Shown: positions 1-6,561 of the stretch, piece after piece
Position numbering within the stretch: the stretch's first letter is position 1
Layout: each line of letters begins with the position of its first letter
NCBI GenBank assembly: GCA_002422345.1
Contig: DIUL01000230.1
Span: 29,310-41,813, forward strand
Source of the DNA: Acetobacteraceae bacterium UBA6159
GTDB lineage: Bacteria > Pseudomonadota > Alphaproteobacteria > Acetobacterales > Acetobacteraceae
DNA length: 12,504 nucleotides
Reading direction: 5' to 3'
The notes under the pieces: generated by a model
Seen by the model: only the letters and a program-made list of their open reading frames with translations
Database searches by the model: none
Told to the model about the DNA's origin: nothing
Made by a program: the position numbers and the translations under genes

Positions 1-412
1 CCATGCCGTCGCACCAGACCTCCCACCCCAGGCCCCAGGCGCCGAGGGTCGGGCTTTCCCAGTCATCCTCCACGAAGCGGAAGTCATGGCGCAGCGGGTC
101 GAGGCCGATTTCGCGGTAGGATTCCAGCAGAAGCTCCTGCGCGTTCGCCGGGCTGGGCTTCATGATGACCTGATACTGGTAATAGTGCTGCAACCGGTTG
201 GGGTTTTCGCCATAGCGCCCGTCGGTCGGGCGGCGGGACGGCTGCACATAGGCCGCGCGCCAGGGCTTGGGGCCGAGGGCGCGGAGCGTGGTGGCGGGAT
301 GGAACGTGCCGGCGCCCATTTCCACGTCATAGGGTTGCAGGATCACGCAGCCCTGGCGCGCCCAGAATGTGTGCAGGCGCAGGATGAGGTCCTGAAAGCT
401 TTGCGTGGCCAT
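1..412 (-). CDS. glyQ: Glycyl-tRNA synthetase alpha subunit, N-terminal part (runs off left edge)
   Basis: Cytosolic enzyme subunit that, with the beta subunit GlyS, charges tRNA-Gly in the bacterial alpha2-beta2 form. The translated 137 codons show the near-invariant family blocks: SFQDLILRLHTFW near residue 4, QGCVILQPYD, GAGTFHPATTLRALGP, YVQPSRRPTDGRYGENPNRL, HYYQYQVIMKPSP and FVEDDWESPTLGAWGLGWEVW. The rest of the gene, and presumably glyS, lie beyond position 1. Two in-frame ATGs exist, at 421 and 412. The GAGG at 424-427 is 2 nt from the first and 11 nt from the second, so I prefer 412, but 421 (adding MTT) is possible. Family assignment is secure; only the start is uncertain. Transcription probably begins in the 422-586 gap. 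Confidence 0.95.
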   Translation of the reverse strand, partial: MATQSFQDLILRLHTFWARQGCVILQPYDVEMGAGTFHPATTLRALGPKPWRAAYVQPSRRPTDGRYGENPNRLQHYYQYQVIMKPSPANAQELLLESYREIGLDPLRHDFRFVEDDWESPTLGAWGLGWEVWCDGM

Positions 413-454
413 GGTTGTCATCGCCTCGAAGTGCGTGATCGGATTGTGCGGTGC

Positions 455-484
455 GGGATAGACCACCGCCGGGGCCGGGGGCAA
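455..484 (-). promoter_or_regulatory. Candidate sigma70-type promoter for glyQ
   Basis: On the minus strand TTGCCC (479-484, 4/6 to TTGACA) is followed after 18 nt by TATCCC (455-460, 3/6 to TATAAT), about 40 nt upstream of the glyQ start. The match is weak and rests on position and spacing alone. Confidence 0.3.
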
Positions 485-493
485 GCTCCTTAC

Positions 494-574
494 CCGTCAT
501 CCCCGCGCTCGTCGCGGGGACCCATCGCGGCAGGGTGCGGGTGATGGTCCCCGCGACGAGCGCGGGGATGACGG
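494..574. repeat. BIME-like palindromic element, copy 1
   Basis: Two 29-nt arms (494-522 and 546-574) are perfect reverse complements separated by 23 nt. Each arm is itself a hairpin, CCCCGCG-CTCGT-CGCGGGG, flanked by GTCAT on one side and ACC on the other. It lies between the kefB-like stop codon (587) and the glyQ start, so it could end or stabilise the antiporter transcript. The unit resembles the one at 3165-3242, which marks it as a member of a dispersed intergenic repeat family. Structure is directly visible; function is inferred. Confidence 0.85.
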
Positions 575-586
575 ATGGGGCTCGGG

Positions 587-2380
587 CTACAGCCGATCCC
601 GCAGCCGGTGCCCGCCCAGGGTGCGGACCGAGGCGGCGGGGGCAGCGGCCCTGATCCCGTCCTGCAACTCCGCCCGCTTTTCGTGGATCGAGACGATGAT
701 CGGCCCCATCGGGATGCCGATCTCGACCAGCACCGCCTCGGAGAGCTGAAGGCTGGCCTCGATCGTTTCAGGCACGGCGTCGGTCGCGCCGGCGCGATAC
801 AGGATCGCGGCGTGGTTACCGTCGCGGGCGCGGGCGATGATGCGAAGATCCCCCCGTTCGGCCCGGGCGGCGGTCACGAGGTTCCGGGCAATCTCCGAGT
901 CGTCCACCGTCACGACCAGGGCCAGCGCGTTTTCCAGCGACAGATGCCGCAGCAGCACGATGCTGGTCAGGTCGCCGTAGAACACATGCTGGTTGGTCCG
1001 CCGCTCCATCGCCACGCGGTCGGGGTCCCGGTCGATCGCCAGATAGGGCACCTGGTGGCGTTCCAGCATCGAGGCGATCATCTTCCCGACCCGGCCGAAG
1101 CCGGCGATGATGACGCGGGGGGTCTCCTCGGTGGCCATGGGCGGCAGCAGGCTGGGATCGATCGGCCTGGCGTCACGCCCGCGCGGGGACAGGCGGGACC
1201 CGATCGCGGCCATCGCCGGAATGGTGGCCATCGTCAGCGCAACGGTCAGCAGGATCAGCCGAGCCATCTCGGTTTCGATGATCTGGTTCTGCAGGGCGGC
1301 GGCGATGATGACGAAGCCGAACTCTCCGCCCGGGCCCAGCAGCAGGCCGGTCTGCAGGCCCTGCAACCAGGTCATGCCCAGCGCGCGGGCGGATGCGGCG
1401 GTCAGCGCGCCCTTGATCACGATCATCCCGGCCGCGACGCCCAGCACCAGCCAGAAGTGGTCGATCAGGATGTGCCAGTCCAGCGTCATGCCGATGGACA
1501 TCAGGAAGATGCCGATCAGCAGGCCCTTGAACGGTTCGATCGTCGCCTCGACCTGCCGGCGGTATTCGGTGCCGCTGAGCAGCAGCCCGGCAATCAGGGC
1601 GCCGAGGGCCATCGACATGCCGGCGCGCACGGCCACCATGCCGCAGGCGATGACCACGAGCAGGCAGGCGGCGACGAAGAACTCGGCGCTGCGGGTGCGC
1701 GCGACGCTGCGGAACAGCGGGCGCAGGATCAGGCGGCCGAACACGACGATGGCGGAGACACCCAGCAGTGCCTCCCCCATCGCGAACAGGAAGGCGCCGC
1801 GTTCGGGCTCTCCGTCGGCCGGGGCCAGCGCGGTCAGCGCGAACAGCACCGGCACCACCGCCAGATCCTGGAACAGCAGGACCGCGAAACTCGCGCGCCC
1901 CGAGTTGCTGTTCAGCCGCTTCTGTTCGGCCAGCACCTGCAGGACGACGGCGGTGGAGGACATGGCCAGCGCGAGGCCGATGACGATCGCCTCGGGCTTG
2001 CCGTAGCCGAAGCCCAGGACCAGCAGGCCTATGGCCAGCGCGCAACTGCCCAACTGCGCGAAGCCGAGGCCGAAGACCATCCGGCGCATCAGCCAGATGC
2101 GCTCGGGCGAGAGTTCCAGGCCGATCATGAACATCAGCAGGGCGACGCCGAGTTCGGCGACCGGCACGATGGCCGCGCGGTCGTCGATCACCAGGGCGGA
2201 GAGCAGCGGGATGTCGGCGACCAGGGTGCCGACGCCGAAGGGTCCGACCGCCATCCCGACCGCCATGTAGCCGACGACCGGGGGCAGGCGGAGCCGTTGC
2301 ACAAGAGGAATGACGATCGCGGTGGCCCCAAGGACGATCAGCAGGACCTTGAAGAACGTGGTGTCGTGCGCGGCTTCCAT
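587..2380 (-). CDS. Kef-type monovalent cation:proton antiporter (CPA2 family)
   Basis: Inner-membrane antiporter of 597 aa, the usual length for KefB/KefC-type proteins, expected to exchange K+ (or Na+) for H+. Residues 10-395 are hydrophobic, with about 12 membrane segments. The CPA2 core motif FQDLAVVP (170-177, with the conserved Q171-D172) and the IEPFKGLLIG block (281-290) are present. Residues 420-540 form a TrkA-N/RCK Rossmann domain opening with GFGRVG (427-432) and followed by an acidic strand end (AIDRDP), typical of nucleotide or glutathione-adduct gating in E. coli Kef. It starts 52 nt downstream of the GST-like gene on the same strand, so co-transcription is likely. The ATG at 2380 lacks a good ribosome site (a GGAGG sits about 28 nt upstream). 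Whether gating is by glutathione cannot be decided from sequence alone. Confidence 0.93.
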   Translation of the reverse strand: MEAAHDTTFFKVLLIVLGATAIVIPLVQRLRLPPVVGYMAVGMAVGPFGVGTLVADIPLLSALVIDDRAAIVPVAELGVALLMFMIGLELSPERIWLMRRMVFGLGFAQLGSCALAIGLLVLGFGYGKPEAIVIGLALAMSSTAVVLQVLAEQKRLNSNSGRASFAVLLFQDLAVVPVLFALTALAPADGEPERGAFLFAMGEALLGVSAIVVFGRLILRPLFRSVARTRSAEFFVAACLLVVIACGMVAVRAGMSMALGALIAGLLLSGTEYRRQVEATIEPFKGLLIGIFLMSIGMTLDWHILIDHFWLVLGVAAGMIVIKGALTAASARALGMTWLQGLQTGLLLGPGGEFGFVIIAAALQNQIIETEMARLILLTVALTMATIPAMAAIGSRLSPRGRDARPIDPSLLPPMATEETPRVIIAGFGRVGKMIASMLERHQVPYLAIDRDPDRVAMERRTNQHVFYGDLTSIVLLRHLSLENALALVVTVDDSEIARNLVTAARAERGDLRIIARARDGNHAAILYRAGATDAVPETIEASLQLSEAVLVEIGIPMGPIIVSIHEKRAELQDGIRAAAPAASVRTLGGHRLRDRL

Positions 2381-2432
2381 CGCGATCGTTCTAAATGGAA
2401 TTGTCCTCCGGCGCTTCTGATTCGTGCATCCG

Positions 2433-3014
2433 TTACGCGGGAAGCTGGTATCCGATGCCGGCCTCGATCTCGATCACGCGCTGCACCGCGGGGCGCGCCA
2501 GCATGCGGGCGTGATGGGCGGTCAGGCGGGGGAAGGCTTCCGGCGTCAGGCCGGCCACCGGGTGGAAGCGCCAGAACAGCCGGAACAGGTGGATATCGGC
2601 GATCGAATAGGCGCCCAACGCCCATTCACGGTCCCCCAGGCGCTGTTCGGCGACAGCCCAGACGGCTTGCGCCTCGGCCGGCGGCAGCTTGCGGGCGGGA
2701 TGCAGGGCGGAGGCGCAGAACGACATCCAGGAGATTGCCTGGGCCTCGGCCTCGAGATCACCGGCGGGCAGAAGGTTGGCCTCGGCGAAGCGGCGGGCGA
2801 GGTAGTACAGGATGCCCGCGACCTCGGTCAGCGGCCGGCCGTCGATCAGCAGGAGGGGGACCTTGCCGTCGGGATTGAGCGCCAGGTACTCGGGCGTGTG
2901 TGTGCCGCGCTGGGCGAAGGAGAGGGGACGGGGTTCATAGGGCACACCGATTTCCAGGAGCGCGATGTGCGGGGCCATCGAGCTGGAACCGGGGGCGAAG
3001 TAGTAGGTCAGCAT
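2433..3014 (-). CDS. Glutathione S-transferase-like protein
   Basis: Soluble 193-aa protein of the GST superfamily. Residues 1-77 form the thioredoxin-fold domain: the YYFAPGSSSMAPHIAL block resembles the beta-class N-terminus, and KVPLL (51-55) carries the cis-proline P53. Residues 85-193 are the helical domain, with the SIAD capping box (137-140). Two expected residues differ: the position equivalent to beta-class Cys10 is Ser11, and the usual Glu-Ser pair contacting glutathione reads E64-V65. The gene may therefore be Ser-dependent or non-canonical. The start at 3014 is chosen because AAGGAG lies 6 nt upstream; an 89-aa longer open frame is proline- and arginine-rich and crosses a repeat. 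It lies just upstream of the Kef-type gene, which suggests a shared role in electrophile stress (inference). Confidence 0.9.
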   Translation of the reverse strand: MLTYYFAPGSSSMAPHIALLEIGVPYEPRPLSFAQRGTHTPEYLALNPDGKVPLLLIDGRPLTEVAGILYYLARRFAEANLLPAGDLEAEAQAISWMSFCASALHPARKLPPAEAQAVWAVAEQRLGDREWALGAYSIADIHLFRLFWRFHPVAGLTPEAFPRLTAHHARMLARPAVQRVIEIEAGIGYQLPA

Positions 3015-3164
3015 GGGGAACTCCTTGTTGGGGGGGGGCGCGGACGCTGGGGTGTGGATGGGGTGCGATGAGGCGAGCCGGTTGGGCGGGGCGGCTGGAC
3101 GGGTCCCGACGACTGAGGGACGGTGGGTGAGGGAGTGTGGATGAGGCACGGGCATTCCCCCAAA

Positions 3165-3242
3165 CGTCATCCCGGCCCTGTGCCGGGACCATCTCCTCCG
3201 CCAGTGCCGCGAATGGTCCCCGGGACAAGCCCGGGGATGACG
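3165..3242. repeat. BIME-like palindromic element, copy 2
   Basis: An imperfect inverted repeat (arms 3165-3192 and 3213-3242, 20-nt spacer) shares the GTCATCCC ... GGGACCAT ends with the 494-574 element. The left arm folds as CCCGGC-CCTGT-GCCGGG and the right arm, in the same unit orientation, as CCCCGGG-CTTGT-CCCGGGG. The stems differ from copy 1 but stay paired. It occupies the gap between the MmgE/PrpD stop (3331) and the GST start (3014), which holds no credible gene. Confidence 0.85.
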
Positions 3243-3280
3243 GTTCAGCGGGCTCGGGGACGCTCGTGACCCAGGACGCA

Positions 3281-3325
3281 CGCAGCCAGAACCGACGCAG
3301 CCACGACGGGCGGAGCCACGTTACG
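3281..3325. repeat. Three imperfect 15-bp tandem repeats
   Basis: The octamers CGCAGCCA (3281-3288), CGCAGCCA (3296-3303) and CGGAGCCA (3311-3318) occur at an exact 15-bp period, just outside the MmgE/PrpD stop codon at 3331. The other seven bases of each unit vary. The repeat is visible, but it is short and may be chance in GC-rich DNA. Confidence 0.45.
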
Positions 3326-3330
3326 CCCCC

Positions 3331-4695
3331 TCACCCAAACGGCGCCAGCAGCGCCCGGACATCCGGCACGCCGGCCAGGTCGCCCAGCGTCGCCAGGGTC
3401 CGCGCGACCGTCGCCTCATCCGGGGCCACCCGCGCGTTGGCGGCGTTGTCGCGGAACTTGGCGGCCGACTGTTCGGCCGTCAGCGGCTTCTGGGGGGAGC
3501 CGACGGGGTCCGTCGCCTCGATCGTGACGGTCCGGCCGTCGCGGTGGCGGGCGGTGATGCTCAGCCAGCCCTTGGGTTTGCCGAGGGCGGCCTGGCCCTC
3601 GATCCGGTCCGAGACCGCCAGCACTGCGGGGTTGGTCGGATCGCCGACATCGCCGATGCCGACGCGGCCCAGCACCAGGGCGTTGGCGACGAGGAACGGC
3701 TGGGCGAACTGCGCCTCCACCACCTGGGTCGGGCGGCGCTTGGCGGGGCTGCCCTGGAACTGGTCCGCGTGGTCGGCCGGTTCGGAGGTGATCGTCACCG
3801 CCGCGATGTCATCACCGCCGGTGATCCCCAGCGCCGAACGGACCGCGAGCGCGGCGTCGATCGCGGCGTGGAGCGGGCGGCCGCAGGGGTAGGGCTTGAA
3901 GCTCAGCCCCTCGCCGCGGAACGCCTGGCCGAGGTCGGCGGTCAAATGGGCGGCGTCGGCGCCGTTCGGTTGGTACAGCTCCAGGAATCCGTAGCGGCCA
4001 TTGAAGATGTTGTGTGCGCCGGTGAAGCCGCGCTGCGCCAGCAGGGCCGAGAGCACGCCGCCGCTCGCCGCCTGGCCCGCCTGGAACCGCTTGGTCAGCG
4101 CGCTGTCCAGGATGCACTGGCGGTTGCCGGCGGCCTGGCTGAAGGCGGCGCCCAAGGCGTGGCGCATCTGGTCTCCGTCCAGGCCGATCAGCTTGCCGAC
4201 GGTGGCGGTGGCGCCGAAGATCCCGATGGCGGCGGTGCGGTGCCAGCCGCGATCGAGGGTCGAGGCCAGCGCGATCCGGCACGACACATCCAGGCCCAGC
4301 GTGATCGCGAGGATGAGGTCGCGGCCGGAGACGCCGCCGATCCGGTCGGCCATCGCGAGGCCGGCCGCCAGCACGGACACGCCCGGATGGATGGAGCCCG
4401 CGGTGTCGTGCGTGTCGTCGAAGTCGAGCGCGTGGCCCATCGCGGCGTTCATCATGGCCGCGGACGGGGCGGGCAGGTCGCGGCCGCGCAGCATCACCCG
4501 AGCCTCGGGCCGGCCGCCCCAGTCGTCATACAGGGCAAACATGTCGTCGATGCCGGGGGCCGCGGTGCCGCCCAGCATGCAGCCGAAGGTGTCGGTGATG
4601 TCGCGCACTGTGGCGGCGATGGCCGAGGCCGGCAGGTCGGACCATTGCGTGCGGGCAACATGGTCAGCCAGGTCGAAGGCGGGGTCCTGGGTCAT
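3331..4695 (-). CDS. MmgE/PrpD family protein
   Basis: A 454-aa protein of the family that includes 2-methylcitrate dehydratase, cis-aconitate decarboxylase and related lyases or epimerases acting on small di- and tricarboxylates. Family blocks in order: GHALDFDDTHD (87-97), IHPGVSVLAAGLAMAD (102-117), GWHRTAAIGIFGATATVGKLIGLD (150-173), KRFQAGQAASGG (202-213) and GFTGAHNIFNGRYGF (223-237). The start at 4695 follows AAGGA with 6-nt spacing; the frame stays open upstream to 5067, but that part has no family character. There is no adjacent prpC or prpB, so methylcitrate-cycle function is not supported and the substrate is unknown. It is divergent from the glycosyltransferase and separated from the GST by a repeat-bearing gap, so it is probably its own transcript. 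Confidence 0.92.
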   Translation of the reverse strand: MTQDPAFDLADHVARTQWSDLPASAIAATVRDITDTFGCMLGGTAAPGIDDMFALYDDWGGRPEARVMLRGRDLPAPSAAMMNAAMGHALDFDDTHDTAGSIHPGVSVLAAGLAMADRIGGVSGRDLILAITLGLDVSCRIALASTLDRGWHRTAAIGIFGATATVGKLIGLDGDQMRHALGAAFSQAAGNRQCILDSALTKRFQAGQAASGGVLSALLAQRGFTGAHNIFNGRYGFLELYQPNGADAAHLTADLGQAFRGEGLSFKPYPCGRPLHAAIDAALAVRSALGITGGDDIAAVTITSEPADHADQFQGSPAKRRPTQVVEAQFAQPFLVANALVLGRVGIGDVGDPTNPAVLAVSDRIEGQAALGKPKGWLSITARHRDGRTVTIEATDPVGSPQKPLTAEQSAAKFRDNAANARVAPDEATVARTLATLGDLAGVPDVRALLAPFG

Positions 4696-4750
4696 CGTGG
4701 TTCCTTCCCGGTCCGCTCCGGCCCCGATACCGGGTTCGGCGACGGCACAA

Positions 4751-4775
4751 TTGGTTGCTTGGTTGGACAGTGTCC
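4751..4775. promoter_or_regulatory. Candidate operator in the divergent intergenic region
   Basis: The 262-nt gap between the divergent MmgE/PrpD (start 4695) and glycosyltransferase (start 4958) genes contains the perfect 11-bp palindrome GGACA-G-TGTCC (4765-4775). It is preceded by two direct copies of TTGGTTG (4751-4757 and 4759-4765), and a third TTGGTTG occurs at 4907-4913. Palindrome plus direct repeats in a divergent gap suggest a transcription-factor site, but no known consensus matches. Confidence 0.35.
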
Positions 4776-4957
4776 TTCGGATATCATGAAAGCCGCTGAT
4801 TGTCGTCGGCCCCGCCGAACGGGCCGGTGGGTGGGGCGGTGGTGCGGAGGGTGGATCGGCGGCGGCGCCGGCCCGGGCTTCATGATCCGCGCTTGATGAT
4901 TTGTATTTGGTTGGTCCGCGCTCCGCCTGGATGCGGGTGACGCGGGGGGTGTCCAGG

Positions 4958-6244
4958 ATGAAGTGGTATTTCGGATTGAATGAAGGCGGGACCAGGCTCG
5001 ACCTTGGGGACCTCGCCAAGCTGGCGGTCACCAGCGCCAAGCGGTTCACGAACCTCCGCCCGCACATGCTGTATCACGGCAACCGCAACGCCTTCACGCA
5101 ATGGATGGAGGCGCAGGGCGTCACCGTCATCGATGTGCGCCTGAGCTACGATGCCTCGATGCGGAAGGCGATCCAGGCGGGATGGTATCCGGCGCCGCTG
5201 GAGGGGCACTGGTTGCGGACGGAAATCTGCAACATCGAGTGCGAGGAAGAGTTCGTCCTTTATACCGACATCGACGTCGTCTTCCTGAAGCCGATCGACC
5301 TGACTTCGGTGCGGCCGCGCCTGTTCGCCTGCGCGCCGGAATTCGATAAGGAGAATTGGAGCTACTTCAACTCCGGCGTCATGGTGATGAACATCCCCGC
5401 GCTGCGGGCGGACTACCTGCGCCTGCGCGGGCATATCGAGGAACGGTTCCGCGACCCGGCGAACGGCGCGTTCAACGACCAGCCCGTCTACAACGCCCTG
5501 TATGCGGGCCAGTGGGACCGGCTGGACCCGATCTACAACTGGAAGCCCTATTGGGACGTCAATCCCGAGGCGGCGATCTTCCACTTCCACGGCCCGAAAT
5601 TCGATACGATCCGCGAGATCATCGACGGCACCTGGAACTGGAAGCACCTGTATGGGGAACGCGCCGGCACGATGGTGTCCGGGCATTTCCCGCTCTATCT
5701 GGCCTATTTCAAGATGATGCTGGATCTGACCGAACCGGGCAGCCGGCTGCGCGACATGATCGAGGGCATCCTGCGCGATGGGCCTGCCGCCCTGCCGGCG
5801 ATGCTGGAGACGCGCAAGCTGTATGTGCCGGCCGAGGATGGCGGGCCCGTTGTCCCGCCCATCATCCCCCCTGCTATTCCGCTGGCCGCAACGCCGGTTG
5901 CGCCGCTGGCTGCTCCGATGGCCGCGACGCAAGCGGCTGAATCGCCGCAGCCCGCGCCGTCGATGCCCGATGGCGAAGGCGCCTGGGTGGCGCAGGGGAT
6001 CCATGCGTGGCTGCGGGCGGATGGCCGGTCGCTCGTGTTCCGCGACGGCCCCGCCGAACAGGGGCCCTGGCTCGCCGGCCTGCGCGGTGATGCCGCCGCC
6101 TGGATCGACCCGACCTTCCTGACCGATCCGCTGGGCCGCCTCCGCGCCTTCCCGAGCGCCGAACAGGCCCGCGCCGCCTGCGACGCCACGCTTGCCGGCC
6201 AGGAAATCCCCGAGGACTCGGCGGCCGAGGTCGCCTGGCCGTAG
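4958..6244 (+). CDS. GT-A type glycosyltransferase with C-terminal extension
   Basis: A 428-aa protein. Residues 1-250 look like a GT-A nucleotide-sugar transferase: YTDIDVVFL (102-110) has the metal-binding D104-x-D106, followed by YFNSGVMVMN (136-145), FNDQPVYN (172-179) and HFHGPK (209-214), the order seen in GT8- and GT32-like enzymes. Donor and acceptor cannot be named. Residues about 291-340 are a Pro/Ala-rich linker, and 341-428 form a small extra domain (GAWVAQGIHAWLRADGRSLV...) that I do not recognise. No signal peptide or membrane helix is visible, so it probably acts in the cytosol on a surface polysaccharide or lipid. The start at 4958 gives the family-like MKWYFGLNE; a GGGGGG tract lies about 8 nt upstream. 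Upstream TTG and ATG codons at 4901 and 4931 are alternatives. No partner sugar genes lie nearby. Confidence 0.85.
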   Translation: MKWYFGLNEGGTRLDLGDLAKLAVTSAKRFTNLRPHMLYHGNRNAFTQWMEAQGVTVIDVRLSYDASMRKAIQAGWYPAPLEGHWLRTEICNIECEEEFVLYTDIDVVFLKPIDLTSVRPRLFACAPEFDKENWSYFNSGVMVMNIPALRADYLRLRGHIEERFRDPANGAFNDQPVYNALYAGQWDRLDPIYNWKPYWDVNPEAAIFHFHGPKFDTIREIIDGTWNWKHLYGERAGTMVSGHFPLYLAYFKMMLDLTEPGSRLRDMIEGILRDGPAALPAMLETRKLYVPAEDGGPVVPPIIPPAIPLAATPVAPLAAPMAATQAAESPQPAPSMPDGEGAWVAQGIHAWLRADGRSLVFRDGPAEQGPWLAGLRGDAAAWIDPTFLTDPLGRLRAFPSAEQARAACDATLAGQEIPEDSAAEVAWP

Positions 6245-6246
6245 AC

Positions 6247-6377
6247 GGGCCACCCACCAAAAAAAGTGGCCCGATCATCGAAATGATCGAGCCAAAGGAT
6301 GGTCCGGGTTGACCTGGGCCATGGAGACCCATGGCCGTCACCACAGTTGGGGTAGTGACGGCCAGCAACAAACTGGC
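6247..6377. repeat. Chain of five hairpins, several overlapping, in a 317-nt gap
   Basis: Directly after the glycosyltransferase stop codon there are five perfect inverted repeats: GGGCCAC/GTGGCCC (6247-6272), CGATCAT/ATGATCG with a CGAA loop (6272-6289), GGCCATGG/CCATGGCC (6317-6336), GGCCGTCAC/GTGACGGCC (6333-6363) and GCCAG/CTGGC (6361-6377). The third and fourth share GGCC, and the fourth and fifth share GCC, so they cannot form fully at the same time. No T-run follows on the plus strand. The gap 6245-6561 holds no credible gene; this chain and the site at 6396-6413 are its content. Confidence 0.7.
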
Positions 6378-6395
6378 ACCGCCGGACGCCCAGGA

Positions 6396-6413
6396 CTGTG
6401 ATCTGGTTCACAG
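6396..6413. promoter_or_regulatory. CRP/FNR-superfamily type binding site
   Basis: CTGTGA-TCTGGT-TCACAG contains a perfect TGTGA-N6-TCACA, the E. coli CRP consensus half-sites. It lies about 150 nt upstream of the nitroreductase start, with a GATAAT (6423-6428) just downstream that could be a -10 box. The site centre would then be near -30, overlapping the promoter, which fits repression better than activation. The match is visible; the cognate regulator is unknown. Confidence 0.5.
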
Positions 6414-6561
6414 GTTTCGCGCGATAATCCAGGGGCCGGCGCGTTTTGTCGGACGCCTGTCCCCCTGGGTGCGATACCATCCGGCAGGCCCCCCCGATTG
6501 CGCGCCGGACCGCTGTCCCGGATGATGGAGCCTTGCAATCCATCCTCGACGGGAGACGACC

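Noticed and set aside
575..2878. 767-codon plus-strand open frame
   Set aside because: It is antisense to the clear Kef-type and GST-like genes, rich in Gln/His/Asp/Gly from reversed codons, and has no family motif.
4880..6253. 457-codon minus-strand frame opposite the glycosyltransferase
   Set aside because: It is a high-GC shadow of the glycosyltransferase gene; low-complexity composition and no motif.
6331..6525. 64-codon plus-strand frame beginning MAVTTVGVVTASNK in the hairpin region
   Set aside because: The ATG lies within the hairpins, it has no ribosome site, and the composition is not protein-like after residue 15.
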